Part shown: positions 32,905 through 40,150 of the stretch, in pieces
Layout of the letters: the number at the start of each line of letters is the position of its first letter
Numbering within the stretch: the stretch's first letter is position 1
Source: an uncultured Burkholderiales bacterium
GTDB taxonomy: Bacteria; Pseudomonadota; Gammaproteobacteria; Burkholderiales; Burkholderiaceae_C
DNA: 40,223 nt
Assembly: GCA_937871935.1 (NCBI GenBank)
Contig: CALMQI010000014.1
Coordinates: 1 to 40,223, forward strand
Direction of reading: 5' to 3'
Program-made: the position numbers and the translations under genes
Notes under the pieces: generated by a model
Databases searched by the model: none
What the model was told of the DNA's origin: nothing
What the model saw: the letters and a program-made list of their open reading frames with translations, nothing else

Positions 32905-33554
32905 GCGGTTGGCCCCCGATCCCACAGGTAGAAGAAGTTGGGCCCGGTGCCGAGCTCCTCGTGCATGCGGAAATGCTGGTTCTCGGCCAGCAGTTGCGAC
33001 ACGTTGCTCTGCGGGTCGTCGGCATCACCGAAGGCCAGCGTGTGCGTGATGCAGGCGTTCACGCAGGCCGGCGTGGCATCGGCGTCGATGCCCGGCGTCA
33101 GCCCGGCGGCCAGGCCGGCATCGATGCGGTCGACACAGAAGGTGCACTTGGTGGCCACGCCCAGCCGCGACGGATCGGCACGCTGCGCCTCGCTCGGGCT
33201 GGCATCGCCGTAGGCGAAGCTCGGCGCGTCGCTGCGATAGCGCGCCTGGTACGGGCAGGCGACCGCGCAGTAGGCGCAGCCGATGCACAGGTCGTAGTCG
33301 ATCGTCACCACGCCGTCGGCGCGCTTGCGGGTCGCGGTGGTCGGGCACACGTCCATGCACGGCGGCTCGTCGCAGTGCTGGCAGCCCACCGGCACGAACA
33401 CGCGCTGCACCTGCGGGTACTCGCCGAACTCCATGTCGAGCACGCGGCGCCACTGCACGCCGGGCGGCGTGGCGTTGGCGTGCTTGCAGGCGGCAGTGCA
33501 GGTCTGGCAGCCCACGCAGCGGCGCAGGTCGGCCACCATGGTCCAGCGCGTCAC
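32901..33554 (-). CDS. Ferredoxin-like four-cluster [4Fe-4S] subunit, PadC-like
   Basis: This encodes 217 residues of the DmsB/NrfC type with sixteen cysteines for four [4Fe-4S] clusters: C13/16/19/23, C58/61/66/70, C90/93/96/100, and C136/139 with C163/167. Such subunits carry electrons between a molybdopterin enzyme and a membrane anchor. The GTG start at 33552-33554 has GGGAG upstream. With the overlapping NrfD-type gene it forms the electron-transfer half of a Pad-like complex. Confidence 0.85.
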   Translation of the reverse strand: MTRWTMVADLRRCVGCQTCTAACKHANATPPGVQWRRVLDMEFGEYPQVQRVFVPVGCQHCDEPPCMDVCPTTATRKRADGVVTIDYDLCIGCAYCAVACPYQARYRSDAPSFAYGDASPSEAQRADPSRLGVATKCTFCVDRIDAGLAAGLTPGIDADATPACVNACITHTLAFGDADDPQSNVSQLLAENQHFRMHEELGTGPNFFYLWDRGPTA

Positions 33555-33603
33555 TGTCAGCGCTCCCTCGGCGGGCCCGGGCGCACGGGCCGGGCCGGCG
33601 TGC

Positions 33604-34008
33604 TCACGCCCTGGCCTTCTGCAGCTTGGCGAGGATGCGCGCTTCGGTCTTCTTCACGTCGACCACGAAGCGCATGTGCTTGCCGCGGCAGATGGTGTCG
33701 ATGCCGTCGCTGCCCTCGACCTCGAAGGTCACGCCCCGCCCTTCGACGGCCGAGGCCCGCACGGCGAGCGTCACGGCCAGGCCGAGCGGCGTGGCCGCCA
33801 GGTGGTCGAGCTCGACGCGTGTGCCCACCGAATCCTCGCCGGGGTCGAGGTGCTGCAGCAGCAGGTTGCGGCAGGCGATCTCGACGTCGCGCACCAGCAT
33901 CGGCGTGGCATACACCCGTGCCTCCTCACCCATGAAGTCGATCGTGCGTTCGCGGTCGACGGTGAACCGCGTGGTGCCGGAGATGCCGGCCTGGAGCGAT
34001 GGCTTCAT
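33604..34008 (-). CDS. FlK-type hot-dog thioesterase
   Basis: This encodes 134 residues resembling fluoroacetyl-CoA thioesterase FlK: YATPMLVRDVEIACRNLLLQ, VGTRVELDHLAATPLG, and a late GKHMRFVVD. The Thr/Glu/His set of that family appears as T in ATP, E in DVEIA and H in DHLAAT. Many FlK relatives clear dead-end acyl-CoA. It is first in the eleven-gene operon, with GGAG before the ATG, and gives the cluster a second thioesterase beside the one at 23149. Confidence 0.82.
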   Translation of the reverse strand: MKPSLQAGISGTTRFTVDRERTIDFMGEEARVYATPMLVRDVEIACRNLLLQHLDPGEDSVGTRVELDHLAATPLGLAVTLAVRASAVEGRGVTFEVEGSDGIDTICRGKHMRFVVDVKKTEARILAKLQKARA

Positions 34009-34100
34009 CGAGGTGTCTCCTCTGTCAGTGGATCGCGCGGCCGGATCTGGTGTCCGGTTCGGGCTCGCGTGCCGCACGGGTCTGGGCTGCCCGCGGCGGC

Positions 34101-34164
34101 TAGAATTCGGGGCGCTTGGCTCATTCTGGTACCGGAATGCGCCTATTTCCTTGATATGCATTAA
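34101..34164. promoter_or_regulatory. Divergent control region: FNR-type site, palindrome and -10 elements
   Basis: TTGAT-ATGC-ATTAA (34151-34164) matches the FNR/ANR consensus TTGAT-N4-ATCAA at nine of ten bases. The palindrome CATTCTGGTACCGGAATG (34122-34139) pairs in eight of nine positions. On the minus strand CAGAAT (34123-34128) can serve as -10; the predicted start at about 34116 puts the FNR-type site at exactly -41.5, the class II activation position. On the plus strand TAGAAT (34101-34106) may be the -10 for the acetyltransferase gene. Confidence 0.65.
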
Positions 34165-34172
34165 AGGCCGGC

Positions 34173-34694
34173 TTGCCCTCCACCGCCACCACCACCTCCC
34201 CCCGGGCCTCCCCCCGCCGGCGTGCCAGCCGCGCGGCGGCACGCGCGCCGGCCGACGTGGTGAGCGTGCGAGCCGTGCGCCGCGGCGACCTGGCGCAGGT
34301 GATCGCGATCGACGCCACGGTGACCGGCCTGGTGAAGCAGAACTACTGGCGCTCGGTCTACCGGCGCTACGGCATCGGCGGCAAGGACCAGCGCCACTTC
34401 CTGGTCGCGGTGGCGGACGGACGCATCGTCGGCTTCCTGATCGGCGAGGTGCGCGACTGGGAGTTCGGCTCACCGCCGTGCGGCTGGGTGTTCGCGATCG
34501 ACGTGCACCCCGACGCGCGCCAGCACGGCGTGGGCACGCGGCTGCTCGAGGCGATCAGCGCGCTCTTTCGCCGCGCCGGCGTGACCAGGCTGCGCACCAT
34601 GCTGGCCAGCGACAACACGCTGATCCTGAGCTTCTTCCGCAGCCAGGGCATGATGGCCGGCTCGCTCATTCCGCTGGAGATGAGCCTGGAGTGA
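34173..34694 (+). CDS. GNAT family N-acetyltransferase (BadL family by context)
   Basis: This encodes up to 173 residues of a Gcn5-related acetyltransferase: VRAVRRGDLAQVIAIDATVT, then the acetyl-CoA loop VHPDARQHGVGTRLLEAI and SDNTLILSFFRSQGM. TTG 34173 with AAAGG upstream is one start; in-frame GTG codons at 34257, 34260 and 34266, just before the conserved domain, may be the true start, because the first 28 residues are low-complexity. R. palustris has a GNAT protein, BadL, in its benzoate regulon, so a regulatory or metabolite-acetylating role is plausible. Divergent from the aromatic operon. Confidence 0.82.
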   Translation: MPSTATTTSPRASPRRRASRAAARAPADVVSVRAVRRGDLAQVIAIDATVTGLVKQNYWRSVYRRYGIGGKDQRHFLVAVADGRIVGFLIGEVRDWEFGSPPCGWVFAIDVHPDARQHGVGTRLLEAISALFRRAGVTRLRTMLASDNTLILSFFRSQGMMAGSLIPLEMSLE

Positions 34695-34706
34695 ACCACC
34701 CCCGAA

Positions 34707-34761
34707 GCGCCTTCGGCGCCTCCCCCTCCAGGGGGCGCGGCCAGCGGACCGGCAAAGCCGG
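34707..34761 (+). repeat. Three consecutive hairpins, REP-like intergenic element
   Basis: Three perfect stem-loops follow in a row: GCGCC-TTC-GGCGC (34707-34719), CCCCCT-CC-AGGGGG (34722-34735) and CCGGC-AAA-GCCGG (34749-34761). The combination resembles repeats common between genes in Burkholderiales. It starts 12 bases after the acetyltransferase stop and could also end transcription there. Confidence 0.7.
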
Positions 34762-34832
34762 CTCCGCGGTCGCCACTTGGTCGTGTCGGTTCATGCGTCG
34801 CGGGCCGCGTGAAAGGCGATGGAGTCCATGAC

Positions 34833-35276
34833 GTGAAGCTGCAGAAGAACACGCTGCTGGCGCTGTACAGCGTGCTCGAGTTCGCCGCCGATCCGACGCA
34901 CCACATCGCCGCCGCGGTGATCGCCGACAAGTACGGCGTCTCGCAGCACCACCTGGCCAAGGTGCTGTCGGAGCTGGCGCGTGCCGGCATCGTGGAATCG
35001 GTGCGCGGCGTCGGCGGCGGCTATCGCTTCGCCGGCAACGTGCGCCGCCTGACGCTGATGGACGTGATCCGCCTGTTCGAGGAGCCGGCCGGCGGCACCG
35101 CCGCGGCCGAGCCGGCCTGCGCGACACCGGTGGACCGCGCGCTCGAGGCGGTGCTGTCGGAGATCGATCAGATCGCGCAGGCGACCTTCAACTCGATCAC
35201 GCTGGCGACGATGCTGCGGATGGTGGACAAGCAAACGGCCGCCGCGGCCCCGTCGACGCGGCGGACCGCGGCGTAG
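34833..35276 (+). CDS. Rrf2 family transcriptional regulator (BadM-like)
   Basis: This encodes 147 residues. It begins VKLQKNTLLALYSVLEFAAD, the standard Rrf2 start, with HTH residues YGVSQHHLAKVLSELARAGI and the wing SVRGVGGGYRFAGNVRRLTL. Only one Cys occurs in the C-terminal half, so it lacks the three-cysteine iron-sulfur site of IscR and NsrR. BadM, the Rrf2 repressor of benzoyl-CoA reductase genes in R. palustris, is the closest functional parallel given the neighbourhood. GTG 34833 is chosen over GTG 34809 because GGAG lies at good spacing. Likely target: the palindrome at 34122-34139. Confidence 0.85.
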   Translation: MKLQKNTLLALYSVLEFAADPTHHIAAAVIADKYGVSQHHLAKVLSELARAGIVESVRGVGGGYRFAGNVRRLTLMDVIRLFEEPAGGTAAAEPACATPVDRALEAVLSEIDQIAQATFNSITLATMLRMVDKQTAAAAPSTRRTAA

Positions 35277-35285
35277 TCAGGCCGT

Positions 35286-37058
35286 TCACTGCAGAGCAGG
35301 CGCGTTGAAGAGCCACAGCGCGCTGGCCGGGGAGTTCCACGACGGATTGCCCAGCCGCAGCGCCACCTGACCGTCGGGACCGGGCTCGAGCAGCATCGCA
35401 TACGCCTGCGGTGTCGATGCCGCGAACATCGGCGTGCTCAGCGTGACGAAGCTGGTTGCGTCGGCGACGACGAGACGCTGTTCGCCGCTGACCGGAAAGG
35501 TCGACTGCAGGCAGGCGTAGCGGTCGCCCCGCGCCAGCAGCCGGCAGCCGCCACCGGCGTTGACCTGCCCCAGCTGCGTCAGGTCGGCGCCGCGGTACAG
35601 CGTGCGGTCCAGCATGACGCCCCGCGCCGACGACTCGAGCACGCGGGTCGAGAAGTTGCCGTCGGCGGCCGTGACCAGCAGGCCCTGCACCAGCCCGTCG
35701 GCCTGTACCAGGTTGCGCCGCAGGCCGAACTCGGTGGTCTCGCTGTTGAAGCCGTAGACGACCAGGCCATCGGCGTCGAACGCGATCAGGTTGCTGCCGG
35801 TATGGTCCTGCGTCATCACCGGCTGCAGCACCATGTCGCGCACCAGCGCCACGCCGCCGTGTCGCGGACTGACATTGGCGCGCCACATCGACACCGCGAA
35901 CACGCTCGCATCGACCGGCGAGACCGAGATGTTCTCGGCGAACAGCTGGCCATAGAACATCACGTTGGGCAGCCGCACGCGACCGGTCTCCTGCATCTGC
36001 GGCAGCGCGAGGCGCACGACTTCGCCGCTGCCGTTCAGCCCGACATACAGCACGCTGCCGTCGGCCGCGAGGCCGAGCGCCGACGGCTCGGAGCCGATCG
36101 CCGCCGAGTAGCTCACCGCGCCGGTGGCCGGGTCGATGCTCGCGATGCTGTTGCCGACGCCTGCGACGCTGCCCGGGACCGACGCGTAGTAGCGCTGGCG
36201 CCCGGCATCGAACACCAGGTCGTTGTGCACGAGCGGCAGCGCCGTCACGGTGCCATCCACCGGTGGCGGGAACAAGGGCTGCGCGGCGACCGAACCGCCT
36301 GTGATGGTGAGTGTCACCGGCGGCTGCGCACCGTCGCCGTCGATGCGGCGTTCCGAGCGCACCAGGCCGACGCCCGGCGCCCACCAGGAATCCTCGGTGC
36401 CTGTCGTTGACACATCAGCCGCGGCCGGCGACGACGGATACAAGCTGAGCACGGTCACCGTGCGCCAATGCACCGTCTGCGCCGTGCCGCGCGGTACCGT
36501 GATCGTCTCGAAGCCCACCAGTTGGCGGCGGAACTCGAGCCGGAAACCTTCTGGATGCCCGTCGCCGTCGAGGTCGGCGTCCCAGGTGCCCTGGCGGATC
36601 GATTCGAGCACGGCGCCGGCTGGATAGAACGGCTCGGCGATCTCGAGCAGGTCGCCAACCAGCGAGCGCACGCCGTCGGGGGCCAGGGAGCCGAACGGAT
36701 CGACCAACCACACACCCTGGTCGTTCTTGCGGTATTGCGCGCTGCCGCTCAGGCCGGCGCTGCTTTCGGTCAGCGTGACCAGGCCGGTCGCATCGGGGCC
36801 GGCGGTCACGTTGCGCTGCAGGCCGTTCGGCATGACGGCCCCGTTCTGGCTGACGTCGTAGGTCCAGAAATCGCCGGCGCCCATCGGGAAGTAGTTGCTG
36901 CTGCGCAAGTCCAGGCGCGCCCCGGCGGGCAGCGTGTCCTGCGACAGCGTCGGCGGCGGCTCGCGAAACGCCGGTGGCGAGCTGCCGCCACCCCCGCCGC
37001 AGGCGACCAGCAAGGCGCACAGAGCCAGCCCGGCGACCACCCGCCATCGGCCTGTCAC
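35286..37058 (-). CDS. Lipoprotein with propeller-like C-terminal region
   Basis: This encodes 590 residues. A signal peptide ends in the lipobox LVAC with C20 as the lipidated residue, followed by a Gly-rich linker. The middle (about 50-260) has an unassigned domain with NYFPMGAGDFWTYDV; the rest contains repeated strands such as IASIDPATGAVSYSAAIGSE and LGLAADGSVLYVGLNGSGEV, typical of YncE-like beta-propellers. Probably anchored in the outer membrane or periplasm; function unknown. AGGAGG lies eight bases before the GTG start. Convergent with the Rrf2 gene. Confidence 0.8.
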   Translation of the reverse strand: MTGRWRVVAGLALCALLVACGGGGGSSPPAFREPPPTLSQDTLPAGARLDLRSSNYFPMGAGDFWTYDVSQNGAVMPNGLQRNVTAGPDATGLVTLTESSAGLSGSAQYRKNDQGVWLVDPFGSLAPDGVRSLVGDLLEIAEPFYPAGAVLESIRQGTWDADLDGDGHPEGFRLEFRRQLVGFETITVPRGTAQTVHWRTVTVLSLYPSSPAAADVSTTGTEDSWWAPGVGLVRSERRIDGDGAQPPVTLTITGGSVAAQPLFPPPVDGTVTALPLVHNDLVFDAGRQRYYASVPGSVAGVGNSIASIDPATGAVSYSAAIGSEPSALGLAADGSVLYVGLNGSGEVVRLALPQMQETGRVRLPNVMFYGQLFAENISVSPVDASVFAVSMWRANVSPRHGGVALVRDMVLQPVMTQDHTGSNLIAFDADGLVVYGFNSETTEFGLRRNLVQADGLVQGLLVTAADGNFSTRVLESSARGVMLDRTLYRGADLTQLGQVNAGGGCRLLARGDRYACLQSTFPVSGEQRLVVADATSFVTLSTPMFAASTPQAYAMLLEPGPDGQVALRLGNPSWNSPASALWLFNAPALQ

Positions 37059-37132
37059 GGCGACGCCCTCCTGAGCGCGAACTCCCGTGCGATCTCTCAG
37101 GTGAATTCTGGTGTGCTCCCTCATGCCACGCC

Positions 37133-37843
37133 TCACGCCATGTGGACCCCCAGCGCATTGTTGCCGGGCCCCGTCGCGCCCGCCGACGTGTCTTTCAGCA
37201 CCAGTTGACCCTTGACAAGCCAGGCGGCCGCGAACGCCACGACGGCGGCCGTCTCCGGCCAGAAGATCGAGTCGCCATGCTTGCCGAACGCCAACCCCGC
37301 GATGGCCAGCATCGACACCAGCATGATCCAGCCGCACACCTTGTAGATGGTGTTGCGCTGGCGCTTGCGCTGCGTCTCGGTCGGCGCCGACAGCTTCGGG
37401 AAGTTGAAGAACACCAGGTACAGCGCCGTCACGAAGAAGCCGGCGACGAAGACGAAGTGGTAGCCGAGGACACCGCGGCTCATGTAGCAGGTCTGCGCGA
37501 TCGTCTGCGGAAACTTCGCCAGGATCTCCGGCGCATAGGTCGGGTCCATCGGGAACAGGCCGACGCCCACCGCACTCACGCCGCAGACGATGGCGGCCAC
37601 GTTGTCCCACAGGCCGCGCGAGCGATAACACGCCAGCAGCACACCCACCAGCACGAGCGTGGAGACGAACACATCGCGCATCGCGGTGTAGTAATAGGCG
37701 CTGATCGAGTCGGTGGTGTGGATGCCCTCCAGCCAGTAGGCGCCCAGCCGCACGGCCGCGGGCATCAGCAGGCCGGCCCAGCCGATGAGCTGGCGCTGCA
37801 TGAAGTACGACACCACCAGGTCGGGGTCGCTGGCACGGTTCAT
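37133..37843 (-). CDS. Conserved integral membrane protein
   Basis: This encodes 236 residues with about six transmembrane helices. The segment DSISAYYYTAMRDVFV between helices 1 and 2, and GVGLFPMDP later, are the most distinctive parts and recur in a family of uncharacterised bacterial membrane proteins that I cannot name with certainty. GGAGG six bases before ATG 37843 sets the start. It precedes the lipoprotein gene by 74 bases on the same strand, but a joint role is not evident. Confidence 0.75.
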   Translation of the reverse strand: MNRASDPDLVVSYFMQRQLIGWAGLLMPAAVRLGAYWLEGIHTTDSISAYYYTAMRDVFVSTLVLVGVLLACYRSRGLWDNVAAIVCGVSAVGVGLFPMDPTYAPEILAKFPQTIAQTCYMSRGVLGYHFVFVAGFFVTALYLVFFNFPKLSAPTETQRKRQRNTIYKVCGWIMLVSMLAIAGLAFGKHGDSIFWPETAAVVAFAAAWLVKGQLVLKDTSAGATGPGNNALGVHMA

Positions 37844-37975
37844 CGAAGCCTCCAGGGGAATCGCGAGCGGCGCCATTGTGGGCTGTCGCGGCGGGAGCGC
37901 AAACTGCCGGGTCGGCGCACCCGCTGCTGTAAGAAGTGCGACCGCTCATCGACCAAGCGCCACTGGAGGCCCGCC

Positions 37976-39355
37976 ATGTCCACTGAAACCTTCGACGCCA
38001 TCGTCGTCGGCGCCGGCCAGGCCGGCCCGGCGATCGCCGCCCGCTGCAGCCGCGAGGGCCTGCGCACCGCGATCATCGAGCGCCATCTGTTCGGCGGCAC
38101 CTGCGTCAACACCGGCTGCATCCCGACCAAGACGCTGGTGGCGAGTGCCCGCGCCATCGCGCTGGCGCGCCGCGGCGACGAGTTCGGCTTTCGCACCGGG
38201 CCGCTGGCGGTCGACATGGCGCGCGTGATGGCGCGCAAGGATGCCATCGTGCAGCAGTCGCGCGGCAACGTCGAGAAATGGATGCGCGGGCTCGAGCGCA
38301 CCGAGGTCGTCGTCGGCCACGCCCGCTTCAGCGCGCCGGGCACGCTGCAGGTGGGCGCGCGCACGCTGGCGGCGCCGAAGATCTTCCTGAACGTCGGTGC
38401 GCGGGCGCAGCGGCCGGCGCTGGCCGGCATCGACGACGTGCCGACGCTGAACAACGTGTCGATCCTCGAGCTGAAGGAGATACCCGAGCACCTGGTGATG
38501 GTCGGCGGCAGCTACATCGGGCTGGAGTTCGCGCAGGTGATGCGGCGCCTGGGCGCGCAGGTGACGGTGGTGGAACGCTCGCCCCGCCTGCTGCCGCGCG
38601 AGGACGACGACGTGTCCGACGGCGTGCGCGCAATCCTCGAGGCCGAAGGCATCCGCTTCGAACTCGGCGCCGAATGCATCGCGCTGTCACGCGACGGCGC
38701 GCGCATCCGCGTCGGCGCAGCCTGCGGCGACGGCGCGCGCAGCGTGGCCGCGAGCCACGTGCTGCTGGCCGTCGGCCGCCGGCCCAACACGGCTGACCTG
38801 GGCCTGGCCGAAGCCGGCGTGCGCACCGACGAGCGCGGTTTCATCGCCGTCGACGAGCAGTGCCGCACCAGTGCCGACGGCGTGTGGGCGGTCGGCGAAT
38901 GCAACGGCCGCGGCGCCTTCACGCATACCGCGTACAACGACCACGAGATCGTCGTCGCCAACCTGTTCGACCACGACGCCCGGCGCATCGCCGATCGCAT
39001 ACCCTGCTACGCACTCTTCATCGACCCCGCGCTCGGCCGCGTCGGCCTCACCGAGACCGAGGCGCGCCAGAGCGGCCGCAAGCTGCTGCGCGGCAAGATG
39101 GCGATGCAGCGTGTCGGCCGCGCGCGCGAGGCCGGCGAGACGCAGGGCTTCATGAAGGTGATCGTCGACGCCGACAGCCAGCGCCTGCTCGGCGCCGCCA
39201 TCCTCGGCATGAGCGGTGACGAGGTGGTGCACGGCCTGCTCGACGTGATGGCCGCCGACCGGCCGTACACGACGATCTCGCGCGCGGTGCACATCCACCC
39301 GACCGTGAGCGAGCTGGTACCCACGCTGCTGCAGCAGCTGGAGCCGATCGCCTGA
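37976..39355 (+). CDS. FAD-dependent pyridine nucleotide-disulfide oxidoreductase (mercuric reductase-like)
   Basis: This encodes 459 residues of the class I disulfide reductase family: FAD motif IVVGAGQAGPAIAARCSREG, redox disulfide GGTCVNTGCIPTKT, NAD(P) motif VMVGGSYIGLEFAQVMRRLG, ADGVWAVGECNG, and the C-terminal catalytic HPTVSELVPTLLQQ. It lacks the N-terminal metal-binding domain and the C-terminal cysteine pair of true MerA, so mercury reduction is doubtful. GGAGG lies before ATG 37976. No mer genes are nearby. Confidence 0.88.
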   Translation: MSTETFDAIVVGAGQAGPAIAARCSREGLRTAIIERHLFGGTCVNTGCIPTKTLVASARAIALARRGDEFGFRTGPLAVDMARVMARKDAIVQQSRGNVEKWMRGLERTEVVVGHARFSAPGTLQVGARTLAAPKIFLNVGARAQRPALAGIDDVPTLNNVSILELKEIPEHLVMVGGSYIGLEFAQVMRRLGAQVTVVERSPRLLPREDDDVSDGVRAILEAEGIRFELGAECIALSRDGARIRVGAACGDGARSVAASHVLLAVGRRPNTADLGLAEAGVRTDERGFIAVDEQCRTSADGVWAVGECNGRGAFTHTAYNDHEIVVANLFDHDARRIADRIPCYALFIDPALGRVGLTETEARQSGRKLLRGKMAMQRVGRAREAGETQGFMKVIVDADSQRLLGAAILGMSGDEVVHGLLDVMAADRPYTTISRAVHIHPTVSELVPTLLQQLEPIA

Positions 39356-39367
39356 CGGGGCGCGGCC

Positions 39368-39395
39368 GGCGGGGCAGCTCGAGCTCGCGCCCGCC
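39368..39395. terminator. Possible hairpin between convergent genes
   Basis: GGCGGG (39368-39373) pairs with CCCGCC (39390-39395) across a 16-base loop, between the convergent flavoprotein and racemase-like genes. There is no T run, so this is only a weak terminator candidate. Confidence 0.3.
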
Positions 39396-39406
39396 AGGCC
39401 CGGCGC

Positions 39407-40117
39407 TCAGCTACCCGTGCGCGCGTGGCCGATGGCGCGGCGCAAGGCCGCGCGCGCGAGCAGCCGGGTCGAGTCGAGCGTGGGCAGCGGCGAATTGGTG
39501 TCGTCGATGATCAGCGGGATCTCGGTGCAGCCGAGGATCACGGCGTCGCAGCCTTCACGCTGGAAGCCCTCGATCAGCGAGCGGAAGAACACCACCTGTT
39601 CGGGGCGCAGGTCACCGGCCACCAGCTCGTCCATGATGATGCGGTTCATCTCGTCGCGCTCGCGCGTATCGGGGCCGATGCACTGGATGTTGCGCGGGGC
39701 CAGCCGCCTGGGGTAGACCATGCTGTCGACCAGCCAGCGTGTGCCGGTGAGGCCGAGGCAGCGAAAGCCTCGCGCCGCCGCCTCGTCGGCCACCACCTGC
39801 GCTATGTGCAGCCACGGCCGCGGCGACGCCGCCTCGACCGCGGCGAACGCCTGGTGGATGGTGTTGTCGGGGCTGATCAGGAAGTCGGCACCCGCGGCGG
39901 CGAGCTTGCGCGCCGAATCGAGCATCAGCTCGGCCACCGCCGCGATGTCGTTGCGCTCGAGCGCGTGCACATAACGCGCCAGCGACGGCGTGTGCATCGT
40001 GATTTCGGGATGCGCATGCGCCTGCTTGAGCAGGGCCGGCCCCTCGGCACAGATCGTGCGATAACACAGCGCCGCGCCCTCGGCCGAACAGGCGACGATA
40101 CCGATGTGCTGGGTCAT
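39407..40117 (-). CDS. Aspartate/glutamate racemase superfamily protein
   Basis: This encodes 236 residues. The second-half catalytic motif is intact (ILGCTEIPLII), but the first-half motif, normally with Cys before Asn-Thr, reads ISPDNTIHQAF, with Asp in place of the Cys. A two-cysteine racemase mechanism is therefore unlikely. One-cysteine or Thr-containing members of the superfamily act as isomerases, decarboxylases or L-specific racemases. The N-terminus IGIVACSAEGAALCYRTI is typical of the YgeA-like branch. The upstream gene, cut by the edge, ends 33 bases away. Confidence 0.8.
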   Translation of the reverse strand: MTQHIGIVACSAEGAALCYRTICAEGPALLKQAHAHPEITMHTPSLARYVHALERNDIAAVAELMLDSARKLAAAGADFLISPDNTIHQAFAAVEAASPRPWLHIAQVVADEAAARGFRCLGLTGTRWLVDSMVYPRRLAPRNIQCIGPDTRERDEMNRIIMDELVAGDLRPEQVVFFRSLIEGFQREGCDAVILGCTEIPLIIDDTNSPLPTLDSTRLLARAALRRAIGHARTGS

Positions 40118-40150
40118 GGGGCTGTCCGATCGATGGTGCTGTCGGCCGTC

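Noticed and set aside
37976..39355. Mercury resistance gene merA
   Set aside because: The metal-binding N-terminal domain and C-terminal cysteine pair of MerA are absent and there are no other mer genes in the window.
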